Assembly (NCBI RefSeq): GCF_021190955.1
Contig: NZ_JAIOAO010000001.1
Location: forward strand, 2,294,001-2,358,000
Direction of reading: 5' to 3'
Source: Parachryseolinea silvisoli
GTDB taxonomy: Bacteria > Bacteroidota > Bacteroidia > Cytophagales > Cyclobacteriaceae
DNA length: 64,000 nucleotides
The translations under genes and the position numbers were made by a program. How positions within the stretch are numbered: the stretch's first letter is position 1; each line of letters begins with the position of its first letter. The notes beneath the pieces are model-generated. The model was not told the origin of the DNA. It ran no database searches and saw nothing but the letters and a program-made list of their open reading frames with translations. This document shows positions 1 to 8,218 of the stretch, in pieces.

Positions 1-8
1 GTTCTCAT
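1..8 (-). CDS. left-edge gene, first codons only
   Basis: Only an ATG and the next two to three codons of a minus-strand gene fit in the window. It is inferred because a copy of the local sigma-factor promoter lies 25 bases upstream of this ATG, at the same kind of distance as for the three neighbouring genes. The product cannot be told. Confidence 0.3.
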
Positions 9-33
9 GTGACTTTTGAATTTACACCCGTAT

Positions 34-60
34 GACGGCAGCTTGCCTAAAATGATGCAA
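34..60 (-). promoter_or_regulatory. ECF-type promoter, copy A
   Basis: Bipartite element read on the minus strand: TGCATCATTTT, 11 bases, CGTC. The two boxes sit 22 bases apart start to start, as expected for -35 and -10 elements of an ECF sigma factor, and CGTC is a common ECF -10. It faces the gene at the left edge. The TGCATCATTTT box is identical to copy B. Confidence 0.65.
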
Positions 61-66
61 GCACGT

Positions 67-612
67 TCAGCATTTCTTACAACATCCACCAGGATGATTA
101 TCGCACGCAATGATATTGCCATAGCAATCCGTAGTGATCACGTACATGGCTTCGATTTTATCCCGCAACATCTTTCTTGCACGCTGCACACGCGATCGCG
201 CCCCCGGATATGAAATCTCCAGCCGCTCCGCCAGGTCATATTGTGACAGATCTTCCAGGTCAGCAAGTTCCAGCGCTACCCGGTACTTTTCCGGAAGCCC
301 CTTCATCAATTCCTTCAGACAATTAGCCACACAATCATTGAGATAATTATCGACCTGAGGCCCCTCAAAATGCTGCACATCCACCAACTTTGAACTCTTA
401 CGAAAGTAATCAGTAATCGCGTGCCGGGTTATCTGATAAATCCAACCCGAAGCCTTATCTGCTTCCTTAAGTTGATGAGCTTTCGTGTGGACCTTGACAA
501 ATACATCCTGGACAATATCTTCAGCCGTCGCTTTGTCCTTCACTTTCGGATACACAAAAGCGATCAGCTCCGAATGAAGTTCGTTCCAGGAAATGGCGGG
601 CGATTCCTGCAT
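67..612 (-). CDS. SigZ-like ECF RNA polymerase sigma factor with Cys-rich tail
   Basis: A 181-residue sigma-70 family ECF factor. Region 2 carries the EDIVQDVFVKV and SGWIYQITRHAITDYFRK blocks. Region 4 is a helix-turn-helix around LSQYDLAERLEISYPGARSRVQRAR. It ends in a tail with five cysteines (DCYGNIIAC followed by CC and a last Cys), a feature of SigZ-type factors. The ATG at 612 is chosen over the upstream TTG at 618 because promoter copy B ends 29 bases before it. No anti-sigma gene is adjacent, so the Cys tail may be the sensing part (inference). It is a paralogue of the factor at 1715-2248, sharing most of the core motifs. Confidence 0.9.
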   Translation of the reverse strand: MQESPAISWNELHSELIAFVYPKVKDKATAEDIVQDVFVKVHTKAHQLKEADKASGWIYQITRHAITDYFRKSSKLVDVQHFEGPQVDNYLNDCVANCLKELMKGLPEKYRVALELADLEDLSQYDLAERLEISYPGARSRVQRARKMLRDKIEAMYVITTDCYGNIIACDNHPGGCCKKC

Positions 613-641
613 ACTCAAGTGTTTTGGCTTAACATAACAAA

Positions 642-668
642 GACGGGCAGCGCCCCAAAATGATGCAA
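642..668 (-). promoter_or_regulatory. ECF-type promoter, copy B
   Basis: TGCATCATTTT, 11 bases, CGTC on the minus strand, 29 bases before the ATG of the first sigma factor. Same spacing as copies A, C and D, which suggests autoregulation by one or both SigZ-like factors. Confidence 0.7.
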
Positions 669-761
669 AATTGTTTCGCTTCCGTGAAAATAATGGTTTT
701 TAAGTGGTTTTCCGATCGTATTTCAAGGCGGGGATGGAAAATAGCTTGGTCCACCATTTGC

Positions 762-1661
762 CTATCGAATATACTTTGCCGAAACCGTTTTCCATTCAGC
801 AATCGCTTCCTTCAGGTCCTTCTGAAATGCCTCGTTCTTAAGATAATACTGGAGCATTGCAAATGACACCTCGCGCGATGCCTCGTTGTCACTGGGATAA
901 TGGATCCCCATGATCTCCCGCGACCGTCTGATCTCCTCCGCCAACGCAATGAAGTCTTGTCGTTTCTCCGGAACTACTTCACTCCACGTGAATGCCTGAA
1001 CAAAGGCCCACAACGTGTGGCCACTGGCAAAAGAAGGAGAATTGATTTTTGTAAGCGGCTGAAGCTTTGGCTCCAAGTGATAAGGCCTCGGTCGGAACAA
1101 TTTGTATTTAATCGTAAACTCCATGATGCGCATATCTTGCATAACACCTTGCAGCAGCCGGGTCATTTTAGGAAAATTCTTTGCATTGATATTCTCACCC
1201 ATCAGCTCGCTACCTTCAAAAAACAGATTGCGCAAATTCTCTTCATACGAAAGATGAGAAGGCACCATGTTGATGGATGGCCAATAGCCAATATCACCTA
1301 AGAATTCAACGCGCTTAATTTGTTCCGGAGTACGCTTGCTTTGCAGCTCGAGCATATAATCCAGTTCCTTCCGCACCTGGTCTGAACTGTTTGCCGGAAA
1401 TTTCACGCTCTCACTAAGCGTTTTCACTTGCGCATCTGACAAGTAATACGGCTTGACCAACATGTACACAAAGGAAGATCCGTATTCAGCAGGCGGATAG
1501 TGAACAGTATCCATCCACGCGCGCTGTGGGTTTGCCACTGCACTAATCGCTTGCAGGGATTTATAGTGATCGGAAACGGGAGCCAGTACACGCTTGGTAT
1601 TCTGCGCAATAACAAGGTGTATTAAACCCAGAAAGAAAAACAAAAAATATATTTTTTTCAT
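762..1661 (-). CDS. PAP2-superfamily phosphatase, exported
   Basis: A 299-residue class A acid phosphatase/PAP2 protein. The complete signature is visible: K185-x6-RP (KYKLFRPRP), PSFASGH at 209-215, and SR-x5-H-x3-D with H254 and D258. A signal peptide (MKKIYFLFFFLGLIHLVIAQ) places it in the periplasm. Family members hydrolyse phosphomonoesters or lipid pyrophosphates through a phosphohistidine. The ATG at 1661 is preferred to a TTG at 1682 because that TTG lies on the -10 box of promoter copy C. It sits between two SigZ-like factors and shares their promoter, so it is probably a regulon member. Substrate unknown. Confidence 0.88.
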   Translation of the reverse strand: MKKIYFLFFFLGLIHLVIAQNTKRVLAPVSDHYKSLQAISAVANPQRAWMDTVHYPPAEYGSSFVYMLVKPYYLSDAQVKTLSESVKFPANSSDQVRKELDYMLELQSKRTPEQIKRVEFLGDIGYWPSINMVPSHLSYEENLRNLFFEGSELMGENINAKNFPKMTRLLQGVMQDMRIMEFTIKYKLFRPRPYHLEPKLQPLTKINSPSFASGHTLWAFVQAFTWSEVVPEKRQDFIALAEEIRRSREIMGIHYPSDNEASREVSFAMLQYYLKNEAFQKDLKEAIAEWKTVSAKYIR

Positions 1662-1682
1662 GTCTTGAAGATTTGCTTCCAA

Positions 1683-1709
1683 GACGACAACGCTCTAAAA
1701 AAGACGCAG
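1683..1709 (-). promoter_or_regulatory. ECF-type promoter, copy C
   Basis: TGCGTCTTTTT, 11 bases, CGTC on the minus strand, 21 bases before the PAP2 phosphatase ATG. The first 14 bases of the element, starting from the C before TGC, are identical to copy D. Confidence 0.7.
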
Positions 1710-1714
1710 GTATA

Positions 1715-2248
1715 TTAACAGCAGTTGCTACGATCTTCACAAACTATAGCATTACCGTAAGCATCTGTTTGCACGATAAGTACCTCGTCCATCTTTTCCT
1801 TCAGCATCTGTCGCGCGCGTTGCACGCGCGACTTGGCGCCCGAATAAGAGATCCCTAAACGTTCAGCCAATTCTGTCTGCGAAAGATTCTCAATCTCGGT
1901 AAGCTGCAAGGCTTCGCGGTACATATCAGGCAGCGTCGGTAGCAGCCGATGAAGGTACCCCGATACACAAGCATTGAAATTGGGCGCGTCGTTTTCCCAA
2001 TCCAGGTCACCGGCATGAATCGTTTTAGACTCCTTTCTGAAATGATCGATAATCGTATTCTTGGTAATCTGATAGATCCAGCTCGTAATCTTTTCTGTGT
2101 CCTGGAGCTGTCCAATCTTCCCCTGAACTTTCAGGAACACATCGTGAAGAATGTCCTCCGCAATTGTCTTATCCTTGACTCTCTTCTGAACAAAGCCTTT
2201 CAACTCGTTCTGAAAGAAGCTCAAATTTGCGTTTGCTAATGGTGCCAT
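1715..2248 (-). CDS. SigZ-like ECF RNA polymerase sigma factor, second copy
   Basis: A 177-residue ECF sigma factor with region 2 (AEDILHDVFLKV, SWIYQITKNTIIDHFRK) and region 4 (LSQTELAERLGISYSGAKSRVQRAR). Its tail (DAYGNAIVC ending in NCC) aligns with that of the factor at 67-612 but has three rather than five cysteines. The ATG at 2248 is used rather than a TTG at 2263. Promoter copy D lies 33 bases upstream. The two factors plus the phosphatase look like a duplicated, self-controlled regulatory unit. The signal is not known. Confidence 0.9.
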   Translation of the reverse strand: MAPLANANLSFFQNELKGFVQKRVKDKTIAEDILHDVFLKVQGKIGQLQDTEKITSWIYQITKNTIIDHFRKESKTIHAGDLDWENDAPNFNACVSGYLHRLLPTLPDMYREALQLTEIENLSQTELAERLGISYSGAKSRVQRARQMLKEKMDEVLIVQTDAYGNAIVCEDRSNCC

Positions 2249-2281
2249 AGAAATGAAATACAATTCTAATTACGTAGCGAT

Positions 2282-2308
2282 GACGAAACCTGTTTAAAAA
2301 AGACGCAG
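2282..2308 (-). promoter_or_regulatory. ECF-type promoter, copy D
   Basis: TGCGTCTTTTT, 11 bases, CGTC on the minus strand, 33 bases before the second sigma factor. It abuts the 3' end of the arsenic operon at 2310. Confidence 0.7.
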
Positions 2309-2309
2309 A

Positions 2310-2810
2310 TTAAAGGCAGATAATTTTACTTCTTCGCTCAAAGAGTACGGTATTCCGCCATTTTCCGTCTAATTGAGCTATTTTTTCCCGAAAACCTATC
2401 TGTCGGAAACCGGCCGTCGTATGCAGGCGAATGCTCGCCTCATTCTCTTCAAAAATCGAAGCATACAACGTCCAAATACCGCTCTTTTCGCTTTCTGCTA
2501 CCAGGTGCTGCATCAACTTGGTTCCCAGGCCCTTCCCACCGTGGTCCGGGTGCACATACACCGTCACCTCCATCACCCCCTCGTAGGCCTTCCGAACAGA
2601 TGTCGGCTGCAACCCCGCCCAACCAACAACCTCACCTTGTTGCTCAATGACCCAAAACCAGCGGGCCGGAAATTTCTTGCTCCACGCCTCAAAATCCGGC
2701 ACCTCTGTTTCAAAAGTAGCATTGCGTGTAAGCAGCCCAAGGCGATATATCTCGCGAACGGCATTCCAATGCGCTGGCTCAAAGGCCAGAATTTTAAAAC
2801 CTGAAATCAT
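2310..2810 (-). CDS. arsN1: GNAT acetyltransferase, phosphinothricin/arsinothricin type (ArsN1-like)
   Basis: A 166-residue GNAT protein of the phosphinothricin acetyltransferase type. It has the RNATFETEVPDFEAW block and GWAGLQP, then VEVTVYV-like beta strands and the acetyl-CoA loop HGGKGLGTKL, and near the end LHTTAGF and the GKW motif. It is the last gene of the ars operon, 65 bases after acr3. ArsN1 enzymes of this subfamily acetylate arsinothricin, a natural organoarsenical antibiotic, and are typically found in ars operons. The family call is firm. The arsinothricin substrate is inferred from position. Phosphinothricin or methionine sulfoximine are alternatives. Confidence 0.8.
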   Translation of the reverse strand: MISGFKILAFEPAHWNAVREIYRLGLLTRNATFETEVPDFEAWSKKFPARWFWVIEQQGEVVGWAGLQPTSVRKAYEGVMEVTVYVHPDHGGKGLGTKLMQHLVAESEKSGIWTLYASIFEENEASIRLHTTAGFRQIGFREKIAQLDGKWRNTVLFERRSKIICL

Positions 2811-2875
2811 ATCTAAAAACCAGTAATCTTATTTTGTAGTGCCCTCCAATAACGGCCCGTACCTGTTCTCCGCCA

Positions 2876-3925
2876 TCACGATGTCGTTTTCGACGCGTAC
2901 AATTTATCCCGAAACCAAAAAGCCAGGTTCACCAGCAAGATCAACGCCGGCACCTCGATCAGCGGCCCAATAACCCCCGCAAACGCCTGGCCGGAGTTAA
3001 TACCGTATACACCCACCGCCACCGCTATGGCCAGCTCAAAATTATTACCCGTTGCTGTAAAAGACACCGAGGCGTTTTCTGCATAGCTCGCGCCCAGCCG
3101 CTTTGACAACAAAAAGCTCAACACAAACATCACGATGAAATAGATCACCAGCGGCACGGCTATTCGCAGCACGTCGAGCGGTATATCCACGATCATCTTG
3201 CCCTTGAAGCTGAACATCACCACAATGGTAAACAGCAACGCAATCAGTGTCAGCGGACTGATCTTCGGTATCACATGCTGCACATACCACGCCTCACCCT
3301 TTGCTCTCTTAAAGAAGTAACGTGTCAGAAAGCCAGCTATAAACGGCACGCCCAGGTACAAAAAAACACTCTCCGCCACATCGCTCATGCTCACGTCTAC
3401 CACCGACCCCGCTATACCGAATCGCGGAGGCAGCACAGTAATAAACAGCCAGGCAAACACACTGTAAAAGATCACCTGAAAGATACTATTCAACGCCACC
3501 AGCCCCGCCGCATATTCTTTATCACCCTTCGCCAGGTCATTCCACACCAGCACCATCGCAATACAGCGCGCCAGCCCGATCAGGATCAATCCCACCATAT
3601 ACTCCGGCTTGTCGCTCAAAAACACCAGCGACAACACAAACATCAGCACCGGGCCTATCACCCAATTCAGCACCAGCGACAGGCTAATCACCTTTACATT
3701 CCTAAACACCTTTCCCAAATGCTCATACCGCACTTTCGCCAGCGGCGGATACATCATTACAATCAGCCCCGCCGCTATCAATACATTCGTCGTTCCCACC
3801 TGAAAGGCGCCCATCAGCTGCTCCACCGGCAGAAAGTTTCCCAGTGCCACGCCAATCGCCATCGCTATGAAGATCCACAGCGTCAGATATCGATCCAGAA
3901 AGCTAAGTTGTTTTTTATTGCTCAT
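2876..3925 (-). CDS. acr3: ACR3-family arsenite efflux transporter
   Basis: A 349-residue polytopic inner-membrane protein with about ten hydrophobic segments. It shows the ACR3 hallmarks: [19 protein letters not shown] with the conserved membrane Cys (C121), and [13 protein letters not shown] with the conserved Glu near residue 323. ACR3 carriers expel As(III), usually by proton exchange. The start overlaps the end of the upstream arsenate reductase gene by ATGA, showing translational coupling. It exports the arsenite that the reductase makes. Confidence 0.95.
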   Translation of the reverse strand: MSNKKQLSFLDRYLTLWIFIAMAIGVALGNFLPVEQLMGAFQVGTTNVLIAAGLIVMMYPPLAKVRYEHLGKVFRNVKVISLSLVLNWVIGPVLMFVLSLVFLSDKPEYMVGLILIGLARCIAMVLVWNDLAKGDKEYAAGLVALNSIFQVIFYSVFAWLFITVLPPRFGIAGSVVDVSMSDVAESVFLYLGVPFIAGFLTRYFFKRAKGEAWYVQHVIPKISPLTLIALLFTIVVMFSFKGKMIVDIPLDVLRIAVPLVIYFIVMFVLSFLLSKRLGASYAENASVSFTATGNNFELAIAVAVGVYGINSGQAFAGVIGPLIEVPALILLVNLAFWFRDKLYASKTTS

Positions 3926-4548
3926 GACTTTTTCACTTGTGAGAACGCAAATAAAATTTCCCGCCCAATCTCCCGTACGCGCTCCGCGTACTTAGCAGTT
4001 TCAAGTGCCGTCCCATCAAAGGCCTTCGGATCGTCATACCGCAACGCTATACGCGCTGACGAGCCCAGCACCAGCGGGCAGTTCTCGTCAGCATGAGAAC
4101 AAGTCATCACCGCCGCAAAGTCCTGGTTATGGTTAAACGGATCGCCATACGTTTTCGAGAAAGCAATAACCGGCGGTGCCTCATCAGCAAACCTGACCTC
4201 ATATATTGGATTTTCTCCATCCTTCTGTGTCACGATCTTAAAGCCAGCATCCTGCATCGCCTTTACTGCACGTGGATTAAAAGCCGTTGCCTCCGTGCCG
4301 CCCGAATAACAAGACACATTCTGTATACCGTAATAGTACGCAGCCGCCTGAGCCCAAAGTTGTGACAGATGGCTTCTGCGGGAGTTGTGCGTACAGATGA
4401 AATTCAGGTATACCGGCAACTTTGCGTTTACTCTTTCCTGCACAAATTGCGTCAGCTCATTAATCACTGGCCTACGCGCGGCAGGTATCTCGCTAAATTC
4501 CGCAGTAAGCTGCGATACAGTCTTCGATAAGTCGGTATGGAGGTTCAT
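3922..4548 (-). CDS. arsC: arsenate reductase of the LMW-phosphatase (ArsC) type
   Basis: A 208-residue protein with the low-molecular-weight phosphatase loop C52-x5-R58 (CTHNSRRS) and a later C150-x6-C157 pair. This is the three-cysteine layout of thioredoxin-coupled ArsC enzymes, which reduce As(V) to As(III). An extra N-terminal segment of about 45 residues precedes the P-loop. It sits between arsR and acr3 and overlaps acr3 by ATGA. A plain protein-tyrosine phosphatase role is less likely given the second cysteine pair and the operon. Confidence 0.88.
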   Translation of the reverse strand: MNLHTDLSKTVSQLTAEFSEIPAARRPVINELTQFVQERVNAKLPVYLNFICTHNSRRSHLSQLWAQAAAYYYGIQNVSCYSGGTEATAFNPRAVKAMQDAGFKIVTQKDGENPIYEVRFADEAPPVIAFSKTYGDPFNHNQDFAAVMTCSHADENCPLVLGSSARIALRYDDPKAFDGTALETAKYAERVREIGREILFAFSQVKKS

Positions 4549-4559
4549 ATTGTATTATT

Positions 4560-4574
4560 GTAATATTACGTTAC
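4560..4574. promoter_or_regulatory. candidate ArsR operator before arsC
   Basis: Contains the perfect palindrome GTAATATTAC (4560-4569) followed by GTTAC. The 13-mer AATATTACGTTAC is repeated exactly before arsR at 4938-4950, which suggests a second binding site for the same repressor inside the operon. Confidence 0.5.
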
Positions 4575-4594
4575 GACTAAGCAAAAAAAATGAC

Positions 4595-4924
4595 TCAGCA
4601 GCAGTCATTCTTTTTTACATACTTGGAAAACATATTGATAAATATATCCCTCGCCTCTTCCCATACTTTTTCATCGATACAGTAGTTCACCTTCGGTCCC
4701 TCGACCTCGCCTTTGATGATCCCGATCTGCTTCAGCTCCTTTAGGTGCTGTGTGATCGTCGATTGCGAAAGCGGTAGTACGTCCACAAGGTCGTTACAGA
4801 TACAAGTCTCGTTCGCCAGTATATATTCCAGGATCGCCACCCGTGCCGGGTGATCGAAAGCCTTCGCCAGTGTTGCTACCCTGTTCTGGCGCTTCTTAAA
4901 TAAGTCAGACTTGGTTATTCCCAT
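4595..4924 (-). CDS. arsR: ArsR-family As(III)-responsive repressor
   Basis: A 109-residue winged-helix SmtB/ArsR protein: AFDHPARVAILEYI, then ETCICNDLVDVLPLSQSTITQHLKEL as the recognition helix with the metal site C41-x-C43, and GEVEGPKVNYCID as the wing. Further cysteines end the protein (NDCC). The ATG at 4924 is chosen because an upstream extension in the same frame has no family similarity and would run across the operator. As(III) binding to the cysteines is expected to release it from DNA and induce the operon. Confidence 0.92.
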   Translation of the reverse strand: MGITKSDLFKKRQNRVATLAKAFDHPARVAILEYILANETCICNDLVDVLPLSQSTITQHLKELKQIGIIKGEVEGPKVNYCIDEKVWEEARDIFINMFSKYVKKNDCC

Positions 4925-4926
4925 AT

Positions 4927-4950
4927 CGTTATAACGCAATATTACGTTAC
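4927..4950. promoter_or_regulatory. candidate ArsR operator before arsR
   Basis: Perfect palindrome CGTTATAACG (4927-4936) overlapping an inverted pair TAACG-N8-CGTTA (4932-4949), just upstream of the arsR ATG. The 13-mer AATATTACGTTAC at 4938-4950 recurs before arsC. Confidence 0.5.
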
Positions 4951-4984
4951 TTACTCCAAATTGCCAAATTGTATCTGAATGATA

Positions 4985-5020
4985 CTTAAACACAGGCCAA
5001 GTTTAGGGCCTATGTTTAAG
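4985..5020 (-). terminator. 14-bp hairpin between arsR and the TonB receptor
   Basis: Stem CTTAAACACAGGCC (4985-4998) with GGCCTATGTTTAAG (5007-5020) and an 8-base loop; on the minus strand the single irregular pair is a G-U wobble. It lies 23 bases after the receptor stop codon and before the ars promoter. There is no long U tract, so termination is inferred from position. Confidence 0.5.
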
Positions 5021-5042
5021 CATCTCTTTTGTGCCCCGATCA

Positions 5043-6983
5043 TCAGAATTTCACTATCGCAGACGCATATATTGCTCTGCCGGATTTGCCTGGCAGAGAA
5101 TACACCATCCTGGACGCAACATCGGGAATGTTGATCTTTTCATCCAGCAGGTTCGTACCGTAGACGCTAAGAATTATTTCTTCCTGCATATCCAATGCGA
5201 AGATCTTGGGGATGCTCAGGTTTACGTTTGCCGATAAGGTGTTGTAACTTTTGGTTTCGCCGTTATGCCCCGGCAGTGCATCCTGACCAGTAAACGAATG
5301 AAACTTCGATACATACATGTTATACAGCCCTAGTGAAAGCCCCCGGCGATTTTGAAACCCGACGCCAAGCTTAGCAACATGGTTCGGCATTAACGACGCA
5401 TGTTCTGTAACCGCACCGTTGTCGGCCACCAGCTTATTGGTCTGGTAGGCATAAGAGCCGTTTGCATACACACTGGCATTGGGAACATATTTACCCTCCA
5501 GCTCAAAACCATGGGCTTCGTTACGGCCTGCATTGACAAATTTTCCATTTAAGCGAGTGATGTTATCCTCCTTACGATTGTCAAAATAGGTGGCCGCCAG
5601 CTCCAGTTTTGTTCTGGAATAGAACACCTGCACATCGAGGTTTTTCAGAATTTCCGGATTCAGGTTCGGATTGCCCTCGATTACGGCTGATTTAATATTG
5701 GTTTCAATGGCGTATGCAGCACGGAATGCCTGCCCATACAGAACTTTCGTACCCAGGTTTTTCGTAAAGTTGTAGATGGCGCCCACACGGGGGACAAGGT
5801 TTACATCGACTCCTTGAATTTTATTCACCTGGAATCCGCCAATCAATTTTAAAGGTGCAACAGGACGATAATCTGCCTGCACATAACCGTTGTACCATCC
5901 TTTGTTATACTTCGGCACTGATCCTACAAGCTCACCGGTTTGCTTATAACCTGATGCGCCAAACACTATATTCCATTTGTCTGTCGGACGAATGAAGTTG
6001 GACACTTCCAGGATGATATCATCACTGTTGCCGCTGGCCACCGCCGGCCCTATTAATTTCAGGTCAAAGCTGTTCAACGTGGCATTTACTTTTGTCGTGA
6101 CCTTTTCGGAAAATTTCAATTCATACCCGATATCGGTCGACACTCTTCGCGAAAAGGTTGTTTTGTTAGGCATATTAAACCAAATCGGACTGCCAAACCC
6201 GAAAATTGTCTGCGTGCTCTCGGTAATCAGACTGTTGATCGTTAACCCCTTGTAGCCCACCCGAACGGCAAGACCATTGTTTTTTTCCTCATAATTGGCA
6301 GTATCTTTTGCGCCCATGGCATCGGTAGCCTTGAAGCTCCATCCCTTTTCTTCAAAATTTTTGTAACCGATCATAACATTGACGCCGCCTTTATCAATAT
6401 TCACAGAGCCGTCGACACTGGCGCCACCAAATGAACCCAAATACGTGCTCACCTTGTTTTGGTCGCCACCTTTTTTCAGGATGATATTCACAACGCCCGA
6501 AAATGCATTGGACCCATACAGCACTGAGCCTGGCCCACGAATAACCTCTATTCTTTCAATAGCGGTTACCGGTATACCGAGGAGCACCGCGTAGTCTATC
6601 CCGCCATAGATACTCTCGCGGTTGGGCCGACCGTTGATCAAAAGCAATGTATGGTTGTTACTTTCTCCGGAAAGATCGCCTCGAAACGAAACGATGTTTT
6701 GGGGATTCGAGTTCGTACTCACGTTTACTACACCTGTCACCCGTTCCAGGATCTCAGCCAGACTTAACCCTCCGAACTGCTCAATCTCGCGCGCCGAAAT
6801 GGTCGAGATAATGCCGGGCGCATCCGAAGCCTTCTCGGCGACCTTCGACGCCGTCACAATGTTCATGTTCATAAGCTCTTCGAGCGAGAGCGAATAAAGC
6901 GTATCAAGAGACATTTCTTCCTGCGCAAATCCCACCAGATAACACTGCAGTATCAAACAGCTTGCGAGCAAAATTCTTTTCAT
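5043..6983 (-). CDS. TonB-dependent outer-membrane receptor
   Basis: 646 residues: signal peptide 1-20, a plug domain at about 45-165 (GIISTISAREIEQFGGLSLAEIL, LLLINGRPN, IERIEVIRGPGSVLYGSNAFSGVVNI), then a beta-barrel ending in an aromatic-rich strand (YASAIVKF). It has no carboxypeptidase-like N-terminal repeat. Family members import siderophores, cobalamin or other scarce ligands using TonB energy. No dedicated transport or ligand gene lies beside it, so the substrate is open. It runs alone and ends in a hairpin at 4985-5020. Confidence 0.9.
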   Translation of the reverse strand: MKRILLASCLILQCYLVGFAQEEMSLDTLYSLSLEELMNMNIVTASKVAEKASDAPGIISTISAREIEQFGGLSLAEILERVTGVVNVSTNSNPQNIVSFRGDLSGESNNHTLLLINGRPNRESIYGGIDYAVLLGIPVTAIERIEVIRGPGSVLYGSNAFSGVVNIILKKGGDQNKVSTYLGSFGGASVDGSVNIDKGGVNVMIGYKNFEEKGWSFKATDAMGAKDTANYEEKNNGLAVRVGYKGLTINSLITESTQTIFGFGSPIWFNMPNKTTFSRRVSTDIGYELKFSEKVTTKVNATLNSFDLKLIGPAVASGNSDDIILEVSNFIRPTDKWNIVFGASGYKQTGELVGSVPKYNKGWYNGYVQADYRPVAPLKLIGGFQVNKIQGVDVNLVPRVGAIYNFTKNLGTKVLYGQAFRAAYAIETNIKSAVIEGNPNLNPEILKNLDVQVFYSRTKLELAATYFDNRKEDNITRLNGKFVNAGRNEAHGFELEGKYVPNASVYANGSYAYQTNKLVADNGAVTEHASLMPNHVAKLGVGFQNRRGLSLGLYNMYVSKFHSFTGQDALPGHNGETKSYNTLSANVNLSIPKIFALDMQEEIILSVYGTNLLDEKINIPDVASRMVYSLPGKSGRAIYASAIVKF

Positions 6984-7194
6984 ATTCAGCGATTACATTT
7001 TTTTGGATACCTTCCAAATTTTGGTCCGCCAAATAATTATGCGTTCTCAACCGTTTAAAGCAACAAAAGCACGCGCTGTATGTCCAATTTGGGAGATCAA
7101 TTTCCAAGCGATAGAACTGTTGTTTTATAACTGACTACGTAAAGCAGATAATCACCACCTGAGGAAAGGATTAACTGTCATCGCGACACCACGC

Positions 7195-7404
7195 CTATAG
7201 CATGCACTGACAGTTAAAACCCATTTCATTCAATTTGTCCTGCAGCGCGTCTGAATCAATTCCCTGGCAGACAATGCGCAACACATGATCACAGTCATCC
7301 AGGTCGATCGTCCATTTTTTTATGCCGGAAGTACCTTCCAGCAAAGCACGCAGTCTTTCCAGATCCGACTTTTGTATGTTCGTAGTGAAAAGAAATATAT
7401 CCAT
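7195..7404 (-). CDS. small ferredoxin-fold (HMA-like) protein, no CxxC
   Basis: 69 residues. The pattern of alternating hydrophobic strands and helices (DIFLFTTNIQ, LRALLEGTSGIKKWTIDLDD, HVLRIVCQG, ALQDKLNEMGFNCQCML) resembles a heavy-metal-associated domain. The metal-binding CxxC loop is missing. Two cysteines sit at the C-terminus instead (CQC). It follows the DUF4249 gene by 19 bases and is likely co-transcribed with it. The fold is inferred from pattern only. Confidence 0.6.
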   Translation of the reverse strand: MDIFLFTTNIQKSDLERLRALLEGTSGIKKWTIDLDDCDHVLRIVCQGIDSDALQDKLNEMGFNCQCML

Positions 7405-7423
7405 CCTAAATACTTCGGGTCAT

Positions 7424-8215
7424 TTAGGGAATCGTAACACTTTTCACTTCGACAGTATGCGCGGAAAACACGCCCAATGACCCGTTCGAAATATTACCCG
7501 GCGGATTACTGGGAGTGGTGCCACCACCAGGTCCACTATCGCCCATTAATGCCAACGTTGTATAAAACATTGCTACATTCGCATCTACGCATTGCATCGT
7601 TAGGGTGATCAAATCGCCGGGCTTTAACTTCAGATCATCGTCATTTACTTCCAGCCGGATGGTATTTACAAGACCATTTCGTAATTCATCATTTTGAACG
7701 AGATGCTGATTTTCGAGCTTATCATTTGCCGATAACACGAACCTGTAATTATTGCCTTTTACAGCCGGGTCTTTGTACACCGGTATCAGCTGATATTCTA
7801 TATCGCCACCAATCGTAACTTCACCGACTTTAATAGAATCGAATGGAACATGCGGAGGCATGGTGCTTTGCGCCGTGTAGGACTGGCCTTCCGCTTCCAC
7901 AAGTAGTGTGTATGTCCTGCCTTCTACTCCCTGCAGTGTGTTGGTCGCGTACACGCCACTTCCTTGACGAGTGAGGGTTTCGCTGTTCCCAAAATCGTCG
8001 CGAACAACAACTACAGCATTGTCGATTGCAGGATAGGTTCCCGATTCTGACAAACCAATGGATTTCGATATTTTCACGAAATATGGACCGGGTTCATTGG
8101 TGATATTACCTTCGATCACGACCCGGGACTGATTACCCTTGTAATCCAACTCTATTACCTTCTCGCAACTTGTAAAAAGTAAGGCGGCGGATAGTATGCT
8201 GATGACATCTCTCAT
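7424..8215 (-). CDS. DUF4249 family lipoprotein
   Basis: 263 residues with a lipobox signal (ALLFTSC, Cys 17) and the early DUF4249 pattern: EKVIELDYKG, VVIEGNITNEPGPYFVKIS, then VVVRDDFGNSETL. This family is restricted to Bacteroidota and is regularly encoded next to TonB receptors. It starts three bases after the receptor stop codon, so the two form one operon. It probably acts as an accessory surface lipoprotein for ligand capture. The exact role is unknown. Confidence 0.85.
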   Translation of the reverse strand: MRDVISILSAALLFTSCEKVIELDYKGNQSRVVIEGNITNEPGPYFVKISKSIGLSESGTYPAIDNAVVVVRDDFGNSETLTRQGSGVYATNTLQGVEGRTYTLLVEAEGQSYTAQSTMPPHVPFDSIKVGEVTIGGDIEYQLIPVYKDPAVKGNNYRFVLSANDKLENQHLVQNDELRNGLVNTIRLEVNDDDLKLKPGDLITLTMQCVDANVAMFYTTLALMGDSGPGGGTTPSNPPGNISNGSLGVFSAHTVEVKSVTIP

Positions 8216-8218
8216 GAT

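Noticed and set aside
3275-4096. 273-codon plus-strand frame opposite acr3/arsC
   Set aside because: Composition (His, Arg, Gln rich) is that of an antisense shadow, and both real genes on the other strand have clear family motifs.
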